In this document: piece after piece, positions 42,644-52,150 of the stretch
Numbering within the stretch: position 1 is the stretch's first letter
Layout of the letters: each line of letters begins with the position of its first letter
DNA from: Piscinibacter sp.
GTDB lineage: Bacteria > Pseudomonadota > Gammaproteobacteria > Burkholderiales > Burkholderiaceae_C
Reading direction: 5' to 3'
NCBI GenBank assembly: GCA_016706565.1
Contig: JADJJI010000001.1
Coordinates: 248,001-312,000 of the forward strand
DNA: 64,000 nt
The notes under the pieces: model-generated
Databases searched by the model: none
Told to the model about the DNA's origin: nothing
The model's input: the letters and a program-made list of their open reading frames with translations, nothing else
Position numbers and translations under genes: made by a program

Positions 42644-43560
42644 AGCACGACCTGTGGCGCCAGGCCAAGCTGGGCGACAAGCCCCGCTACACCTGGGAAG
42701 ACGCGGCCCTGCGCTGGCTGAACGAGCAAGGCCACAAGGCGTCGATCCGCGACGACGCGAAGAAGATCGAGTTCCTCACCCCGTTCTTCAAGCGCCTGCC
42801 GCTGACCGAGCTGACCTGGGACCGCATGCAGGCCGTGGTGGAAGGCCAGAAGGGCGACAAGGCGCCGGCCACGCGCAACCGCTACTACCAGCTGCTTCGG
42901 TCCATTCTGCGGCGGGCGATGCGCGAGTGGAACTGGATCGACAGCGTGCCCACCATCCGGCTGCACCGCGAGCCCGAGGGCCGGGTGCGCTACCTCACGC
43001 CCGCCGAGATCGACACCTTCCTGCGCAACCTGCCCGAGCACCTGCGTTCACTGACGCGCTTCACCATCGCCACCGGCCTGCGGCGCGCCAACGTGCTGGG
43101 CCTGAAGTGGAGCCAGATCGACATGCAGCGCCAGGTGATGACCGTGGCCGCCAGCGACATCAAGAGCCGCAAGACGCTGGGCATACCGCTCAACGCCACG
43201 GCCATGGAGATCCTGCGCGCGCAGATCGGCAAGCACGACGAGTACGTCTTCGTCTACAAGGGCAAGCGGCTGAACGCCACGGTGAACACCGCCTGGCGCA
43301 ACGCGCTGAAGAAGTCGGGCATCGAGGACTTCCGCTTCCACGACACCCGCCACACCTGGGCCAGCCTGCTGATCCAAAACGGCGTGCCCAAGGGCATGAT
43401 CAAGGAAATGGGCGGGTGGAAGTCGGACTCGATGGTTGAGCGGTATGCGCACCTGGCGCCGGAGCATCTGGCGCGGCATGCGGCGGTGATTGATGAACTG
43501 CTGCGAAAGGACGTGGAGCCCACCCCTTTGCAGCCCGTCAAGTCGGTCAAGCGCACATAG
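42520..43560 (+). CDS. Tyrosine recombinase / integrase 2 (phage type)
   Basis: This 346-residue protein has an N-terminal arm-binding region (GTTWWIDITAPGGQRVRQS), a core-binding domain, and the catalytic domain with Arg in TGLRRANVLGLKWS, HDTRHTWAS (HxxR), GGWKSDSMVERYAHL with the nucleophile Tyr. The ATG at 42520 has AGGAGG upstream. It is followed by the convergent toxin-antitoxin-like pair with a 14-bp overlap. With the excisionase-like gene before it, it looks like the intact recombination unit of the element. Confidence 0.87.
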   Translation: MGILKRGTTWWIDITAPGGQRVRQSAETTDRKAAKELHDRLKHDLWRQAKLGDKPRYTWEDAALRWLNEQGHKASIRDDAKKIEFLTPFFKRLPLTELTWDRMQAVVEGQKGDKAPATRNRYYQLLRSILRRAMREWNWIDSVPTIRLHREPEGRVRYLTPAEIDTFLRNLPEHLRSLTRFTIATGLRRANVLGLKWSQIDMQRQVMTVAASDIKSRKTLGIPLNATAMEILRAQIGKHDEYVFVYKGKRLNATVNTAWRNALKKSGIEDFRFHDTRHTWASLLIQNGVPKGMIKEMGGWKSDSMVERYAHLAPEHLARHAAVIDELLRKDVEPTPLQPVKSVKRT

Positions 43561-44017
43561 AGTCGTGCCGCCCATCCATCGGGCTGCTGCCCTCCGTCCT
43601 CGCGCGCGCCCAGGCTTGGGCAAGTGCTATTACCTGGGCGATCGGAGTCCCGGCGCTCAAGGCCGCGGCCGGGTTCGTGCCGCCAAGGACCCCGTGGTCG
43701 CGCAGCCAAAACATCAGCTTTTCGGTGTCTTGGAGTTGCCGCAGCGCGCGGCAGATCGCACCTGCAGTCAAACGATCCAGGCTCAACAACGCCTTGGGGA
43801 AGTACTCGCTGCCGTCGATGGTCATGCTGACCACCTCGCTGCTTGCGGTGGCGGTCGCAAGGGCCTCCTGGGGGATCCCCCACGCCTGTGCCAGTTGCGG
43901 ACCAAGCACCAGGAGTCCTTCCTTGATCCACCGGGCGCGCGCCGCTGCGCCCCGGGCCTCAGCAGCTACCAGGCCGCCTCGTGCCGACCCTTGATCCTTG
44001 ATCTCTCCAGGCAACAT
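43547..44017 (-). CDS. Helical protein resembling Xre/MbcA/ParS antitoxins
   Basis: This 156-residue protein has a C-terminal helical segment (FPKALLSLDRLTAGAICRAL, FWLRDHGVLGGTNPAAALSAG, VIALAQAWARART) like the toxin-binding domain of MbcA/ParS antitoxins. The ATG at 44017 is selected because AGGAGG lies 9 nt upstream; the frame extends to 44125 but without a ribosome site. It is downstream of a small antitoxin-like gene and could be its partner. Family assignment is tentative. Confidence 0.45.
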   Translation of the reverse strand: MLPGEIKDQGSARGGLVAAEARGAAARARWIKEGLLVLGPQLAQAWGIPQEALATATASSEVVSMTIDGSEYFPKALLSLDRLTAGAICRALRQLQDTEKLMFWLRDHGVLGGTNPAAALSAGTPIAQVIALAQAWARARTEGSSPMDGRHDSMCA

Positions 44018-44069
44018 CGTGCGCAAACCTCCTGCAGGGAAATTCTCCATGCGAAGACCGTGCTGACGT

Positions 44070-44309
44070 TCACTGTCGACGCGGGGTTCTGGAAGGTAAT
44101 GGCTGCTCAGCCGGAGCGCGATCAATGGCGGGCTCGCGCTCGATCGCGTCGATCTCGGCTTCCATGGCGGCCATGGCCTCTTCGAGAGGGAGGCTTGGAC
44201 GCGGATCGTCCAGCGCGTCCTGGATCTCGGCGGCGAGCCATCGGTTGTGAGCTGCGGTCTGATGACCGCTTCGCATCAGTTCGGCTTGGCTGGCGTTGCG
44301 AGGGCTCAT
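44070..44309 (-). CDS. Small antitoxin-like (PaaA/stability-determinant type) protein
   Basis: This 79-residue hydrophilic protein has the core HNRWLAAEIQDALDDPRPSL followed by LEEAMAAMEAEIDAIE, the pattern of small stability-determinant antitoxins that precede ParE-like toxins. No ParE gene follows; the downstream gene resembles an antitoxin of another family. The pair may be a broken or rearranged addiction module. Confidence 0.5.
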   Translation of the reverse strand: MSPRNASQAELMRSGHQTAAHNRWLAAEIQDALDDPRPSLPLEEAMAAMEAEIDAIEREPAIDRAPAEQPLPSRTPRRQ

Positions 44310-45060
44310 GTCGTTCCCGGAGGTGGTCGAGTCTTGGCGACAGTTCTATCGCACTCAAGATGGAAGCATCATGCGCATTTGACTGCCCCGGCGCAACGGC
44401 TGTGTGCCGCGGGGGCGGGATTCAGTGAGAATCCAGGCCCGGATCGCCAGTCGTCCAAGCTGGCCCGGAACCTTCGGCCCGACGATTCGACGTCTCCGCC
44501 AGGGTGGCGGCGCGGCCCACGACACCGATGGCGTTGAGGTCCATGGCCAGAGCGAGCCGAGGACGCAGCAGCCTCCTTGTGTCGCTTCGGCGCAATCGTC
44601 GCAAGCAGGCCGGATGAGCGACTTTAATGTTTATGTCAACTCCGCTGGACTTCGCTAGACAGCTTTGAGCGCAGCAGCGGCCCGCGCAGTTGTGCCTTGA
44701 GCTTGGGCCACACGATCAACCAAAGCAAGAGCTGGTTTGAGCGTGGCTGACCATGATCGCTATCGGAGATCCGTTCCATGCGGCGAGCGATCCGTGGGAC
44801 GACGCGTTGGTCGGGAATCATCGCCGTTGCTGGGTCTCAGGCGAAAAAGCGCAGCAATCTGCGCGAAATGCACGACTACCCCAGCATGCGGTCGATCTCC
44901 TCCAGACTCGCCAGCAGGTGATCGACCCGTCGCGGAAGCCGACTGCCCATGGAGCGGCGCGCGCTTCGAGCTCATTGTGGGCGGGTGAACGACTTGACTC
45001 GCGATGCCGGCATGGCTCGCACGTCGCTGCCCTTGAGCCGGTCTGAGCCCCCTACTACCT
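44310..45060. other. 750 bp without a recognisable gene
   Basis: Open frames occur on both strands, but all are Arg/Ser-rich and lack domains or ribosome sites. I see no repeats, tRNA or operator that can be supported here; it is probably decayed island DNA. Confidence 0.4.
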
Positions 45061-45279
45061 TCAATCGTTCGACTCGCCTGAGAGCATCGCCCTGTCAATT
45101 GCCAATCCTGCCGGCGCCGCGGCGTTTCTTGCGAGCACGCAGACCTCCTGCAGCGGCGAGGTCGGCGACTCGTCCATCTGCTCATCGATGAGTTGGGCGG
45201 TCACCAGGGCACTGGCAAAGCCTTCTGCGATTTGGTCAAAGCAAAGCTGCTCGCGATCTGCTTCAGAAAAGTTCTTCAT
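45061..45279 (-). CDS. Small hypothetical protein
   Basis: This 72-residue acidic protein (MKNFSEADREQLCFDQIAEG then ASALVTAQLIDEQMDESP) has balanced amino-acid use unlike neighbouring shadow frames and starts at an ATG at 45279. No family is recognised and the ribosome site is weak, so it may not be expressed. Confidence 0.35.
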   Translation of the reverse strand: MKNFSEADREQLCFDQIAEGFASALVTAQLIDEQMDESPTSPLQEVCVLARNAAAPAGLAIDRAMLSGESND

Positions 45280-45653
45280 AAGACAGAGCGTCGCATGCAC
45301 CCTGACGAATGAAGCCATCGAAAAGGGGGAGAAATCAGGCTCTGCTGTAACCCACCACGCCTGTCCTGCGCGGTTCTGCAAGCAGATTCGGCGATGCGCC
45401 TTACCGAGAAAGTCGTCTCTCCGGTGATCGTTTCATCGTGGGTCGTAGGCTTGGCAGCCTCTCTCAAGCCGTCCGTATCGGCGTTGGTACTACGTTCCAG
45501 AACCTAACCAGCCCGTCGCAACGACCTTACTGATCGTCACCTGCTTCGAGCAGGTGTGCTCGGTGGTGCCCGCGATCGCGAGTGACTTGCACCGGAATGT
45601 CCGCGGTAAGGCTCGGCAAGCAGCGTTTTGTCCCAGTCCGCTAAACTACGCTC
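45280..45653. other. 374-bp region upstream of czcI
   Basis: No gene is visible. The main feature is a perfect hairpin, CACCTGCT-TCG-AGCAGGTG, at 45538-45556, about 100 bp before czcI. It could be a terminator for incoming transcription or a regulatory element of the czc promoter. No clear ATGACAG box is seen here. Confidence 0.4.
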
Positions 45654-46013
45654 GTGCGTCGCTTGGTGCTTCTCTTTCTACTGGCCGTTCTGCCGCTCCA
45701 GTTTGCCTGGGGCGCGGCAGCGACCTACTGCGGCCACGAGAAGGCTCCGAGTTCAGGGCACTTCGGGCACCACAGCCATCAGCACCAGGCGAAGGCCGAG
45801 TCCGATTCAGAGTCCGCTGCCAAGAAGGCCTCGGTACTCGCAGACGACCTGGACTGTGCGTTTTGTCACCTGGGCTGCGTGCAACCCTGTGCCAGTCAGA
45901 CCGCTTCGGTTGCTGCGATTCCGTCCTCCGTCCTGGCACGGACCACGCCTCTTCTTCCGGATTCCGGTCGCCCTGGCCGGATCGAACGCCCCAAATGGTT
46001 CCTCGCCGCCTGA
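45654..46013 (+). CDS. czcI: CzcI-like metal-resistance regulator/periplasmic protein
   Basis: This 119-residue protein has a signal peptide (RRLVLLFLLAVLPLQFAWG), a His-rich segment (HFGHHSHQHQ, about residues 36-45) and a cysteine-rich centre (CAFCHLGCVQPC). These are the features of CzcI of Cupriavidus, which is encoded first in the czc operon and influences its expression. The start is a GTG at 45654. It precedes czcC by 99 bp on the same strand. Confidence 0.75.
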   Translation: MRRLVLLFLLAVLPLQFAWGAAATYCGHEKAPSSGHFGHHSHQHQAKAESDSESAAKKASVLADDLDCAFCHLGCVQPCASQTASVAAIPSSVLARTTPLLPDSGRPGRIERPKWFLAA

Positions 46014-46112
46014 TTCGGCGAGGGACTGTCACATCCATTGAGGTTGCCCCCTAGCGACTGACGCCTCGCCGAATTCTTCCGCTTTGTTGTTCATTGCAAC
46101 CTGGAGAATTCG

Positions 46113-47429
46113 ATGCGAACGAAGTCGCTGGCCCTTGCCGGTGCCCTGCTCTGCCTGTCCAACATCGGGCAGGCGCAAGTCCCGGCGCAAAAGCCTGGCG
46201 TCCTCCCCCCGGAAATCGCACCGACTCAGGCGCAACAGCGTCTGAGCCTGGTGGAAGCCATTGCGCTGGCCGAGGCGGCAAGCCCGACCCTGCGCTTGAA
46301 GATGGCTGAGCTGTCGGCGGCCGAAGGGCAGCGTGCCGACGCAGGCGCGTGGCTCTACAACAACCCGCAGTTGTCCGTCGACCAGACGCGACGATCCGTG
46401 CCTTCGACCACCGGGTCGGAACGGCGGAGCGAGTGGGGTGCGGGGCTGTCCCAGACCTTCGAGGTGGGCGGACAGCCGTCCTACCGTCGCGAAGCCACCA
46501 GTGCTGCGCTGACCGCCCTGCGGCTGGAGATCGCCGACGTCCGTCGCCGCGTGCGCGCCGACGTCGCCGAGCGACACACGCGCGTGCTCGCGCTGCAGCA
46601 GCGGGCCGACACGGAGACGCAGGCCCTGAAGCTGTTCGATGACACGGCTACGGCGGTGCAGCGAAGACGTCAGGCGGGTGAGGACACGCGGCTCGACGCC
46701 AACGTCGCTCGCGTCGAGGCCGAGCGCGCGCGCAACCAGCTGGCCCAGATCCAGGAGCAGTTGCTCGAAGCACGCGCCGAGCTGGCCAGGCAATTGCAAC
46801 TGCCGCCCGGAAGCCTGCCGATGGCGACCGGTGAACTCTCGGCGCAGCGCCCCGGCTACTCCCTCGACGCCCTGCTCGCGAGCGCCGACAACCAGCCGCG
46901 CGCCGGCGCACTGGCCGCGCGCGAGACCAGTGCCGCCGCGCGGCTGAAGCTCGAACGGGCCAGCACCTACCCGGACGTGACCGTGGGCCTGAACGTCGGT
47001 CGCGAGGGGCCCGGCGCGGCGCGCGAACGCTTGACGACCTTGACCCTGTCCGTGCCCTTGCCGCTGTTCAAGCGCAATTCCGCAGGCATCGGCGCAGCCC
47101 AGACCGAGCTCACGCAGGTCCAGATCGAGCGGCAGGCGGCGCAGCGCGATGCCCGCGCAAGCGTCAGTTCGCTGTGGGCGCGGCTGGCCAGCCTGGAGGA
47201 TCGGATTCGCCGGCTGCAGGAGTCCGTGCTCCCTGCCCTGGCGGACAACCAGCAACTCTCCATCAAGTCGCAACAAGCGGGACAGATCGGCCTGCTCGAA
47301 CTGATCGTCGTCAGCCGGCAATCCCTGGATGCCAGGCGCGACCTGATCGACGCGCTCGCCGACTACCAGAGCACCCGCATTGCCCTCGAACTCGCGGCCG
47401 GCTGGCCGCAAGAAGGAAACCAACCATGA
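46113..47429 (+). CDS. czcC: CzcC-type outer-membrane efflux protein
   Basis: This 438-residue TolC-family protein has a signal peptide (MRTKSLALAGALLCLSNIGQA) and the two helical-hairpin halves of outer-membrane factors (LVEAIALAEAASPTLRLKMAEL; LSAQRPGYSLDALLASADN). It completes the tripartite Czc pump that exports Co, Zn and Cd through the outer membrane. CTGGAG lies before the ATG. Its stop overlaps the start of czcB by 4 bp. Confidence 0.88.
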   Translation: MRTKSLALAGALLCLSNIGQAQVPAQKPGVLPPEIAPTQAQQRLSLVEAIALAEAASPTLRLKMAELSAAEGQRADAGAWLYNNPQLSVDQTRRSVPSTTGSERRSEWGAGLSQTFEVGGQPSYRREATSAALTALRLEIADVRRRVRADVAERHTRVLALQQRADTETQALKLFDDTATAVQRRRQAGEDTRLDANVARVEAERARNQLAQIQEQLLEARAELARQLQLPPGSLPMATGELSAQRPGYSLDALLASADNQPRAGALAARETSAAARLKLERASTYPDVTVGLNVGREGPGAARERLTTLTLSVPLPLFKRNSAGIGAAQTELTQVQIERQAAQRDARASVSSLWARLASLEDRIRRLQESVLPALADNQQLSIKSQQAGQIGLLELIVVSRQSLDARRDLIDALADYQSTRIALELAAGWPQEGNQP

Positions 47430-48628
47430 AGAACCCGAAACCGCACGGCTCGTCCACGTCGTTGGTGCTGACGACGCTGGCCCTCGCTCTGGCAGCCGCC
47501 CTGTCCGCCTGTGGCGGCGGCGAGAAAGCCGCCGAGGCCAAATCCGCCGAGAAGGCCGCTTCCGCTCCCGAGGGAGAGCACAAGGAAGAAGGCGGCCTGA
47601 AACTTTCGGCCGAAGAAGCGCAGCGCGCCGGCATCAAGCTCGAGAAGCTCACGGAACAGGGCTTCGCCGACACGGTCACCGTCACCGCGACGATCCGTCC
47701 GAACCAGGATCGCGTGGCCCGCGTGGCGCCGCGCGTCGAAGGGCGCATCGTGCAGGTCACCGCGAAGCTGGGTGACGCCGTCAAGGCCGGTCAGGTGCTG
47801 GCCGTCCTCGACAGCCTGGCCCTTGGCGAAGCACAGTCTGCCCTGGAGCGGGCGCGATCGGCACAGCGCGTCGCGCAGGCCGACTACGCCCGTGCGGAGT
47901 CGCTAGCCAAGGACGAGATCATCCCGCAACGCGAACTCCTGCGCGCCAAGTCATCGCTGGAGACGGCAAACGCCGACCTCCACGCGGCGGAGGACAAGTT
48001 GCGCCTGTTGGGAGGTACCGCGTCGCACACGGAGCGTGCCGCATCGACGTTCGCGCTCACCGCTCCGCTGGGCGGAACGGTGGTCCAGAAGAAGGCCACG
48101 ATCGGCGAACTGGGTTCTCCGGCTGAGCCGCTGTTCTCCGTGGCCGACCTCTCGACGGTCTGGATCGAGGCCGATCTGACCGAGGACAAGCTCGCGCGCG
48201 TGAAGGTCGGCGCCGCGGCGACGATCACCGTCAATGCGTACCCGAACGAGCGCTTCTCCGGCCGCGTGACCTACGTCGCCAGCATGCTCGACAAGGACAG
48301 CCGCACGACTCCCGCACGCATCGAGGTCCCCAACAAGGACGGCAGGCTCAAGCCGGAGATGTTCGCCAGCGCCACGATCGAGACCGGTGCGGCGCGTGCG
48401 CCGGCGCTGTCTGTGCCCAGCTCGGCGATTCTGCTGCTGCAAGGGCAGCCCACGGTGTTCGTGGCCGAAGGCGGCGGCTTCGAACCGCGAGCCATCGAAC
48501 CCGGGGACAAGGTCGGCGGACGCACGGTGATCAAGGCCGGAGTGAAGGCGGGCGAGCAGGTGGTTGCCGAAGGGGCTTACGCCCTGAAGGCCCGGCTGCT
48601 GAAGTCGCAAATCGGCGAAGGCCACTGA
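47426..48628 (+). CDS. czcB: CzcB-type periplasmic adaptor (membrane fusion) protein
   Basis: This 400-residue protein begins with a lipoprotein signal (ALAAALSACGGG), then a charged linker, a barrel-sandwich (VAPRVEGRIVQVTAKLGDAVKAGQVLA) and a helical hairpin before the beta-barrel domain (VTYVASMLDKDSRTTPARIE). It joins the RND pump to the outer-membrane factor. It lacks a clear His-rich N-terminal metal domain found in some CzcB proteins. It is followed by czcA after 15 bp. Confidence 0.88.
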   Translation: MKNPKPHGSSTSLVLTTLALALAAALSACGGGEKAAEAKSAEKAASAPEGEHKEEGGLKLSAEEAQRAGIKLEKLTEQGFADTVTVTATIRPNQDRVARVAPRVEGRIVQVTAKLGDAVKAGQVLAVLDSLALGEAQSALERARSAQRVAQADYARAESLAKDEIIPQRELLRAKSSLETANADLHAAEDKLRLLGGTASHTERAASTFALTAPLGGTVVQKKATIGELGSPAEPLFSVADLSTVWIEADLTEDKLARVKVGAAATITVNAYPNERFSGRVTYVASMLDKDSRTTPARIEVPNKDGRLKPEMFASATIETGAARAPALSVPSSAILLLQGQPTVFVAEGGGFEPRAIEPGDKVGGRTVIKAGVKAGEQVVAEGAYALKARLLKSQIGEGH

Positions 48629-48643
48629 GAAAGATCACCCATC

Positions 48644-51600
48644 ATGCTCAACGCCATTGTCGATGCCTCGCTTCGATACAAGGTCCTGGTCATCGTCGCT
48701 TTCCTGATCGTCATCGGTCTCGGGGTGCAGGCGTTTCGCCAGGTCCCGGTCGATGCCTTCCCGGACGTCACGCCCATCCAGGTAAACGTCTACACCGAGT
48801 CCCCCGGCCTTGCAGCCGAGGACGTCGAGAAACTGCTCACGGCCCCGATCGAAGGCGCCCTCGCCGGCCTGCCCGGCGTTCAGGAGGTCAGGTCCGTCTC
48901 GCTGTTCGGCCTGTCCTATGTCGGCGTCTACTTCGACGACGACGTCGACATCTATTTCGCGCGCCGCCTGGTCGGCGAGAAGCTGCAGGACGTGAAGGGC
49001 CGACTGCCCCAGGGGTACGGCGAACCGGTTCTCGGCCCGAACAGCTCCGGGCTGGGCCAGGTCTTCTGGTACACGGTCGAGTCGGCGGACAAGAACCTGT
49101 CCAGCATGGACCTGCGGACGCTGCACGATTGGACCGTCAGGCTGATCCTGCGCACGGCGCCCGGCGTGGACGACATCATCACCTGGGGCGGCGACGAGAA
49201 GCAGTTCCAGGTTCAGATCGATCCGAACGCACTCGTCAAGTACAAGCTGTCGTTCAAGCAGGTGATGGAAGCGCTGACGGCCAACAACAAGCAGGTCGGC
49301 GGGCAGTCCATCAATCTCGGCCGCGAGCAGTACCTGGTGCGCGGCCTGGGCCTGGTGAGCAATGTGACGGACATCGGAGGCATCGTGGTCGCCGAACGCG
49401 GTGGGGCGCCCATCCGCGTGCGCGACGTGGCCAAGGTCGTCGAGGCGCCGGCACCGCGCTTCGGTGCCGTCACCCGCGACGGCAAGGAAGCCGTGCTTGG
49501 CATGGCGCTGTCGCGCGTGAACGAGAACGCCAAGACCGTGGTCGACGCCGTCAAGGCCAAGCTCGCCATCGCGCAGGCCGCGCTGCCCAAGGGCGTGACG
49601 CTCAAGCCGATCTACGACCGCACCGAGATTGTCGAGAAGGCACTGAAGACCGCAGAGAGCTCGCTGGTGGAGGGCGCGATCCTGGTGGCGGTGATCCTGT
49701 TCCTCTTCCTGGGGGAGTTCCGGTCCGCCATCGTCGTGATCGTCACGCTTCCCCTGTCGATGCTGATCGCCTTCATCCTGATGCAGCGGTTCGGGCTGTC
49801 GGCCAACCTCATGTCGCTCGCCGGGCTGGCGATCGGCACCGGGATGATGGTGGACGGCGCCGTGGTCATGGTCGAGAACGCGTTCCGGCTGCTCTCGCAT
49901 GCACGCGAGTCGGGCAAGCCGATCAACAAGACGCATGTGATGCTGGAAGCCGCGCGCGAGGTGGTCAACCCGATCGCGTTTGCGATCCTGATCATCATCG
50001 TCGTGTTCCTGCCGCTCTTCTCCCTGACCGGGCTCGAGGGCAAGCTGTTCAAGCCGATGGCCCTGACCATCACGTTCGCGATGGCCGGCTCGCTGGTCCT
50101 GTCGCTGACGCTTGTGCCGGTGCTGGCCGCACTGATCCTCAAGCCCAAGGAAGAGAAGGACACGTTTCTCGTTCGCTGGGCCAAAATGGCCTATGTACCG
50201 CTGCTGGACTGGGCGCTGGAGCGCAAGAAGCGCGTGATCGGCACGGCACTCGTGCTGCTCGTCGGCACGCTGGCCCTGTTCCCCTTGCTCGGCAAGGAGT
50301 TCATGCCGCAGCTTCAGGAGGGGGCCATCATGTTCCGCGTCACCGGCATCCCGTCGACCTCGCTGGACGAATCGCTGCAGGTGTCCCAGGCGGTCGACAC
50401 CACCCTGCGCACGAAGTACCCGCAGGTTCGCTCCGTGCTCGCCACGATCGGCCGCGCCGAGAAGGGCGAGACCGCGGACGTGAACTACATGGAAGTGCTG
50501 GTGGACATGAAGCCGCAGGCTGAGTGGCCGGAGAAGGCGTCCTACTCGGCGCTGGCGTCGCAGATGCAGGAGGACCTGGAGAAGGTCGTCCCGACTTCCG
50601 TCTTCGGTGCCACGCAGCCGATTCAGATGCGGGTGGAAGAGCTCATCTCGGGGGTGCGCGCCACGCTGGCGCTGAAGTTGTACGGCGAGGATCTGGAGAC
50701 CCTCGACCGACTGACGGCACAAGCCAAGAGCGTCCTGGAAAAGGTGCCAGGCGTCACCGATCTGTCGGCGGAGGCCAACAAGGGCAAGCCCCAGCTCGTC
50801 ATCAAGGTCAACCGCGAAGCTGCATCGCGCTACGGCATCAATGCCGATGAGATCCTGGAGGTGGTGCAGGCCGGCATTGGCGGCAGCGCCGTGTCGACGC
50901 TCATCGATGGCACCAAGCGCTTCGACATCGCCGTACGCCTGGCCGACGGCTTCCGGGCCGATCCGGAGGCAATCGGCTCAATCCCGATCCGCACCGCCGA
51001 AGGAGCGCTCGTGCCTTTCTCGCAGGTGGCCACGCTTGAGCTCGACGAAGGATATTCGTTCGTGCGTCGCGAGGCCCTGCAGCGCTATGCCGTGCTGCAG
51101 ATGGACGTCAAGGGCCGCGATGTCGACAGCTTCGTGAAGGAGGCTGACGCGAAGCTCAAGGAAGCGGTGCAGATGCCGGCCGGCTACTGGGTCGAGTGGG
51201 GCGGCGCCTTCGAGAACCAGCAGCGCGCGCTGGCGCGGCTTGCCCTGATCGTGCCGCTGACGATCGGGCTGATCTTCCTCTTGCTGTACACCGCGTTCAA
51301 TTCGCTGCGACACGCGACGATCATCATCGCCAACGTGCCCTTCGCGATCATCGGCGGCATCATCGGCCTGTTCGTCACCGGACAGTACGTCTCGGTCCCG
51401 TCGGCGATCGGATTCATCGCGGTCTTCGGGGTGGCGATGCTCAACGGCATCGTGCTGGTCTCGTTCCTCAACGATCAGCGACGACACGGGCTGTCGGTGA
51501 GAGAGGCGGTCCGGCAAGGGGCTGCGCTGCGGCTGCGGCCCGTGTTGATGACGGCTTCCGTGGCCATCCTCGGCCTGATCCCCATGCTGCTGTCCACGGG

Positions 51601-51772
51601 CGTCGGCGCCGAGACCCAGCGGCCACTGGCCACGGTGGTCGTCGGGGGACTGATCACCTCGACGGCGCTGACGCTCCTGCTGCTTCCGCTGATCTACGAA
51701 TGGGCCGAACTGCGGGCAGAGCGCCGCAAGCAGCCCCAGCCTGTTCCCGCCATTGAAGGAGCGACACCATGA
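48644..51772 (+). CDS. czcA: CzcA-type heavy-metal RND pump
   Basis: This 1,042-residue HME-RND antiporter has two periplasmic large loops and twelve spans. Family motifs include YVGVYFDDDVDIYFAR near the N-terminus and the fourth span MMVDGAVVMVENAF, whose Asp and Glu carry protons for divalent metal export. The C-terminal half has AVFGVAMLNGIVLVSFLND. It exports Co(II), Zn(II) or Cd(II) from periplasm or cytoplasm. Its stop overlaps the PII-like gene start (ATGA). Confidence 0.92.
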   Translation: MLNAIVDASLRYKVLVIVAFLIVIGLGVQAFRQVPVDAFPDVTPIQVNVYTESPGLAAEDVEKLLTAPIEGALAGLPGVQEVRSVSLFGLSYVGVYFDDDVDIYFARRLVGEKLQDVKGRLPQGYGEPVLGPNSSGLGQVFWYTVESADKNLSSMDLRTLHDWTVRLILRTAPGVDDIITWGGDEKQFQVQIDPNALVKYKLSFKQVMEALTANNKQVGGQSINLGREQYLVRGLGLVSNVTDIGGIVVAERGGAPIRVRDVAKVVEAPAPRFGAVTRDGKEAVLGMALSRVNENAKTVVDAVKAKLAIAQAALPKGVTLKPIYDRTEIVEKALKTAESSLVEGAILVAVILFLFLGEFRSAIVVIVTLPLSMLIAFILMQRFGLSANLMSLAGLAIGTGMMVDGAVVMVENAFRLLSHARESGKPINKTHVMLEAAREVVNPIAFAILIIIVVFLPLFSLTGLEGKLFKPMALTITFAMAGSLVLSLTLVPVLAALILKPKEEKDTFLVRWAKMAYVPLLDWALERKKRVIGTALVLLVGTLALFPLLGKEFMPQLQEGAIMFRVTGIPSTSLDESLQVSQAVDTTLRTKYPQVRSVLATIGRAEKGETADVNYMEVLVDMKPQAEWPEKASYSALASQMQEDLEKVVPTSVFGATQPIQMRVEELISGVRATLALKLYGEDLETLDRLTAQAKSVLEKVPGVTDLSAEANKGKPQLVIKVNREAASRYGINADEILEVVQAGIGGSAVSTLIDGTKRFDIAVRLADGFRADPEAIGSIPIRTAEGALVPFSQVATLELDEGYSFVRREALQRYAVLQMDVKGRDVDSFVKEADAKLKEAVQMPAGYWVEWGGAFENQQRALARLALIVPLTIGLIFLLLYTAFNSLRHATIIIANVPFAIIGGIIGLFVTGQYVSVPSAIGFIAVFGVAMLNGIVLVSFLNDQRRHGLSVREAVRQGAALRLRPVLMTASVAILGLIPMLLSTGVGAETQRPLATVVVGGLITSTALTLLLLPLIYEWAELRAERRKQPQPVPAIEGATP

Positions 51773-52104
51773 AGGAAATCAAGGCCTACGTCCACGCCAG
51801 CCGCATTGCCGACGTCATCGCCGGGCTGAAGGGCTCGACCGTGTGGGGCAATCCGGATCACGACGAACACAACCTGGCGGTCTACGTTGTGAAGGGATCC
51901 CTGGTGCCTCTGGACGATGCCGAGCGCCACTACTCGCTGGAACTCGGCGAAGAGATCATCAACGAGTACAAGGTCGAGCTGCATTGCCACGACGAGGATG
52001 TCCCCGCCCTGGTGGACGTCATCCGGCGCACGGCGAGGACCGGGTCGGCCGTGGCCGGCTGGATCTACGTGATGGACATTGCTTCGGCCGAGCCGATCCG
52101 ATGA
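51769..52104 (+). CDS. PII-like small protein of the czc operon
   Basis: This 111-residue protein has the ferredoxin-like fold of PII/CutA-like regulators: MKEIKAYVHASRIADVIAGL, YSLELGEEIINEYKVELHC, and VDVIRRTARTGSAVAGWIYV, as in GlnB. It lies between czcA and czcD and overlaps czcA by 4 bp. PII-like proteins in czc clusters may sense nucleotide or metal and control the pump; the function here is unproven. Confidence 0.72.
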   Translation: MKEIKAYVHASRIADVIAGLKGSTVWGNPDHDEHNLAVYVVKGSLVPLDDAERHYSLELGEEIINEYKVELHCHDEDVPALVDVIRRTARTGSAVAGWIYVMDIASAEPIR

Positions 52105-52150
52105 CTCGACGGCAAGCCTGCCCGGTTCCGCCGCTCGAGGGGGTTGGGCG

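Noticed and set aside
45538..45556. Hairpin before czcI considered as a metal-regulator operator
   Set aside because: It does not match ATGACAG-type boxes or MerR operators and could be a terminator; kept only as part of the intergenic entry.
46024..46034. CTGTCAC upstream of czcC as a fourth CzcR box
   Set aside because: Only a half-site without a matching ATGACAG partner at the right distance.
48635..50722. 695-codon minus-strand frame opposite czcA
   Set aside because: His/Asp/Arg-rich shadow frame; czcA has clear RND motifs.
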